From Pseudomonadota bacterium (lineage in GTDB: Bacteria > SZUA-182 > DTGQ01): DNA of 15,710 nt. Below are positions 14,916 through 15,710 of this stretch, one piece after another. Location: the NCBI GenBank assembly GCA_030605265.1, contig JAUWIR010000030.1, positions 1 to 15,710 on the forward strand. Direction: 5' to 3'. Both the position numbers and the translations under genes were made by a program. The notes under the pieces were generated by a model. It was not told the origin of the DNA and did not search any database. It worked only from the letters and a program-made list of their open reading frames with translations. Position 1 is the stretch's first letter. Each line of letters opens with the position of its first letter.

Positions 14916-15710
14916 ATGGAATCCATAGGTAAGCGTAGTTTGATGAATTTATCTGTATTTTTATTTGCATCCATTTTTGTATTATGTTCTTTTTCCCCCG
15001 GAGCTTCACAAACATCCTTTAATAACAAAATTTATTGGGTTGATCCTTTGTCCGGGAATAAAGTGGGTCCTAATTTTAGTATGGATAAAAACAGTGATGC
15101 CCGTTTTATACTTAGGGCGGAGATCCCGACAGGCAAAAAGTTAAAAGCATTCAAATTTACAGCGACTTATAATCAAAATTTAGTCACAAAAAAACTGGCG
15201 GGGACAGCTCCCGGGGCGCCCTTTATGAAAGATATGAATTATATCCTTAATGACCAAACCCCACCTGAGATTACCGCAAACGGCTGGCATACCGGGGGGA
15301 TCGATCCGCCACATGTAGATTTATTGGATGTTACCTTGACGGCGGGCAACATTGAGGACTCTTTTGTTTTTGAGATTGACATAATAAGTTTTGGAGCATC
15401 CGGCACCGACACCTTCCTACCTACTCCGGAAAACACTACCATAACGATTGAAGATTGCGCCCCACCGCCGGAGATTTGTGACGGGGAGAATAATGACTGT
15501 GACGACGAGATAGATGAGGATTTTCCGGATAAAGGGGACTCATGTACCGTAGGGGTTGGTGCCTGTGAGAGACATGGCAATATGGTGTGTAAATCCGACG
15601 GCAGCGGAACTGAGTGCGACGCTGTTGCGGGCAGTCCAACTACAGAGATATGCGGAGATGGTATAGACAATAACTGCGATACTCAAATAGATGAAGGCTG
15701 CGGAGGCGGC
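14916..15710 (+). CDS. Secreted protein with cohesin-like domain and MopE-type metal-binding motifs, C-terminus cut by window edge
   Basis: 265 codons are open to the right edge. A signal peptide (hydrophobic residues 10-26) is probably cleaved near PGAS. Residues about 45-180 look like a cohesin: KKLKAFKFTATYNQNLV matches the cohesin GFQFTLTYDPNVL strand, and LLDVTLTAGNIEDSFVFEID followed by TITI matches its closing strands. Two repeats of the MopE-type putative metal-binding motif follow: EICDGENNDCDDEIDED (186-202) and EICGDGIDNNCDTQIDEGC (244-262), separated by the usual GxSCTVGVGACERxG and TECDAVxGSPTTE segments. More copies are likely beyond the window, perhaps with a sorting signal. 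The family is typical of secreted or surface proteins. With the adjacent dockerin gene it could form a cohesin-dockerin pair, which is inference. Confidence 0.8.
   Translation, partial: MESIGKRSLMNLSVFLFASIFVLCSFSPGASQTSFNNKIYWVDPLSGNKVGPNFSMDKNSDARFILRAEIPTGKKLKAFKFTATYNQNLVTKKLAGTAPGAPFMKDMNYILNDQTPPEITANGWHTGGIDPPHVDLLDVTLTAGNIEDSFVFEIDIISFGASGTDTFLPTPENTTITIEDCAPPPEICDGENNDCDDEIDEDFPDKGDSCTVGVGACERHGNMVCKSDGSGTECDAVAGSPTTEICGDGIDNNCDTQIDEGCGGG

Noticed and set aside
15239..15670. A 143-codon minus-strand open frame
   Set aside because: Antisense to the cohesin-like/MopE gene, which has a signal peptide, a strong ribosome site and clear motifs.

Overview
The window (about 40% GC by eye) looks like an accessory locus of an uncultured Gram-negative bacterium. 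Supporting this are a PorV/UPF0164-like outer-membrane barrel, a lipobox lipoprotein, several Sec signal peptides, and secreted domains (C13-like peptidase, LVIVD propeller, dockerin, MopE-like metal-binding motifs) that I associate with Desulfobacterota and similar environmental lineages. No rRNA, tRNA or housekeeping gene allows firmer placement.

Minus strand, about 12893 down to 1: one long apparent operon. In transcription order it holds an ECF-like sigma factor; a soluble zinc-finger anti-sigma factor; a small FlgO/CsgG-like gene broken by a +1 frameshift; a 2,359-residue secreted protein (an LVIVD beta-propeller region followed by three caspase/C13-like domains); a secreted beta-sandwich protein split by an in-frame TGA; a PorV-like outer-membrane barrel; and a lipoprotein that runs off the left edge. 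Three junctions are 4-base ATGA stop/start overlaps, which argues for co-transcription and translational coupling. The layout suggests a sigma/anti-sigma-controlled module that exports and displays a very large peptidase-like surface protein.

Plus strand, 13558 to 15710: two further secreted proteins are divergent from the operon. The first has a GATase-like alpha/beta domain and then, one frame over, a clear type I dockerin. The second is cut by the right edge and carries a cohesin-like domain followed by two MopE-type metal-binding motifs. A dockerin next to a cohesin-like domain suggests a non-cellulosomal pair on the cell surface.

The most striking features are the peptidase with one intact His/Cys dyad flanked by two copies that have lost theirs, the adjacent dockerin and cohesin-like genes, and three separate interrupted reading frames in 15 kb. 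Those interruptions may be real decay, recoding or sequencing errors. The two gene-poor stretches, 12894-13557 and 14382-14915, hold nothing I can firmly identify.
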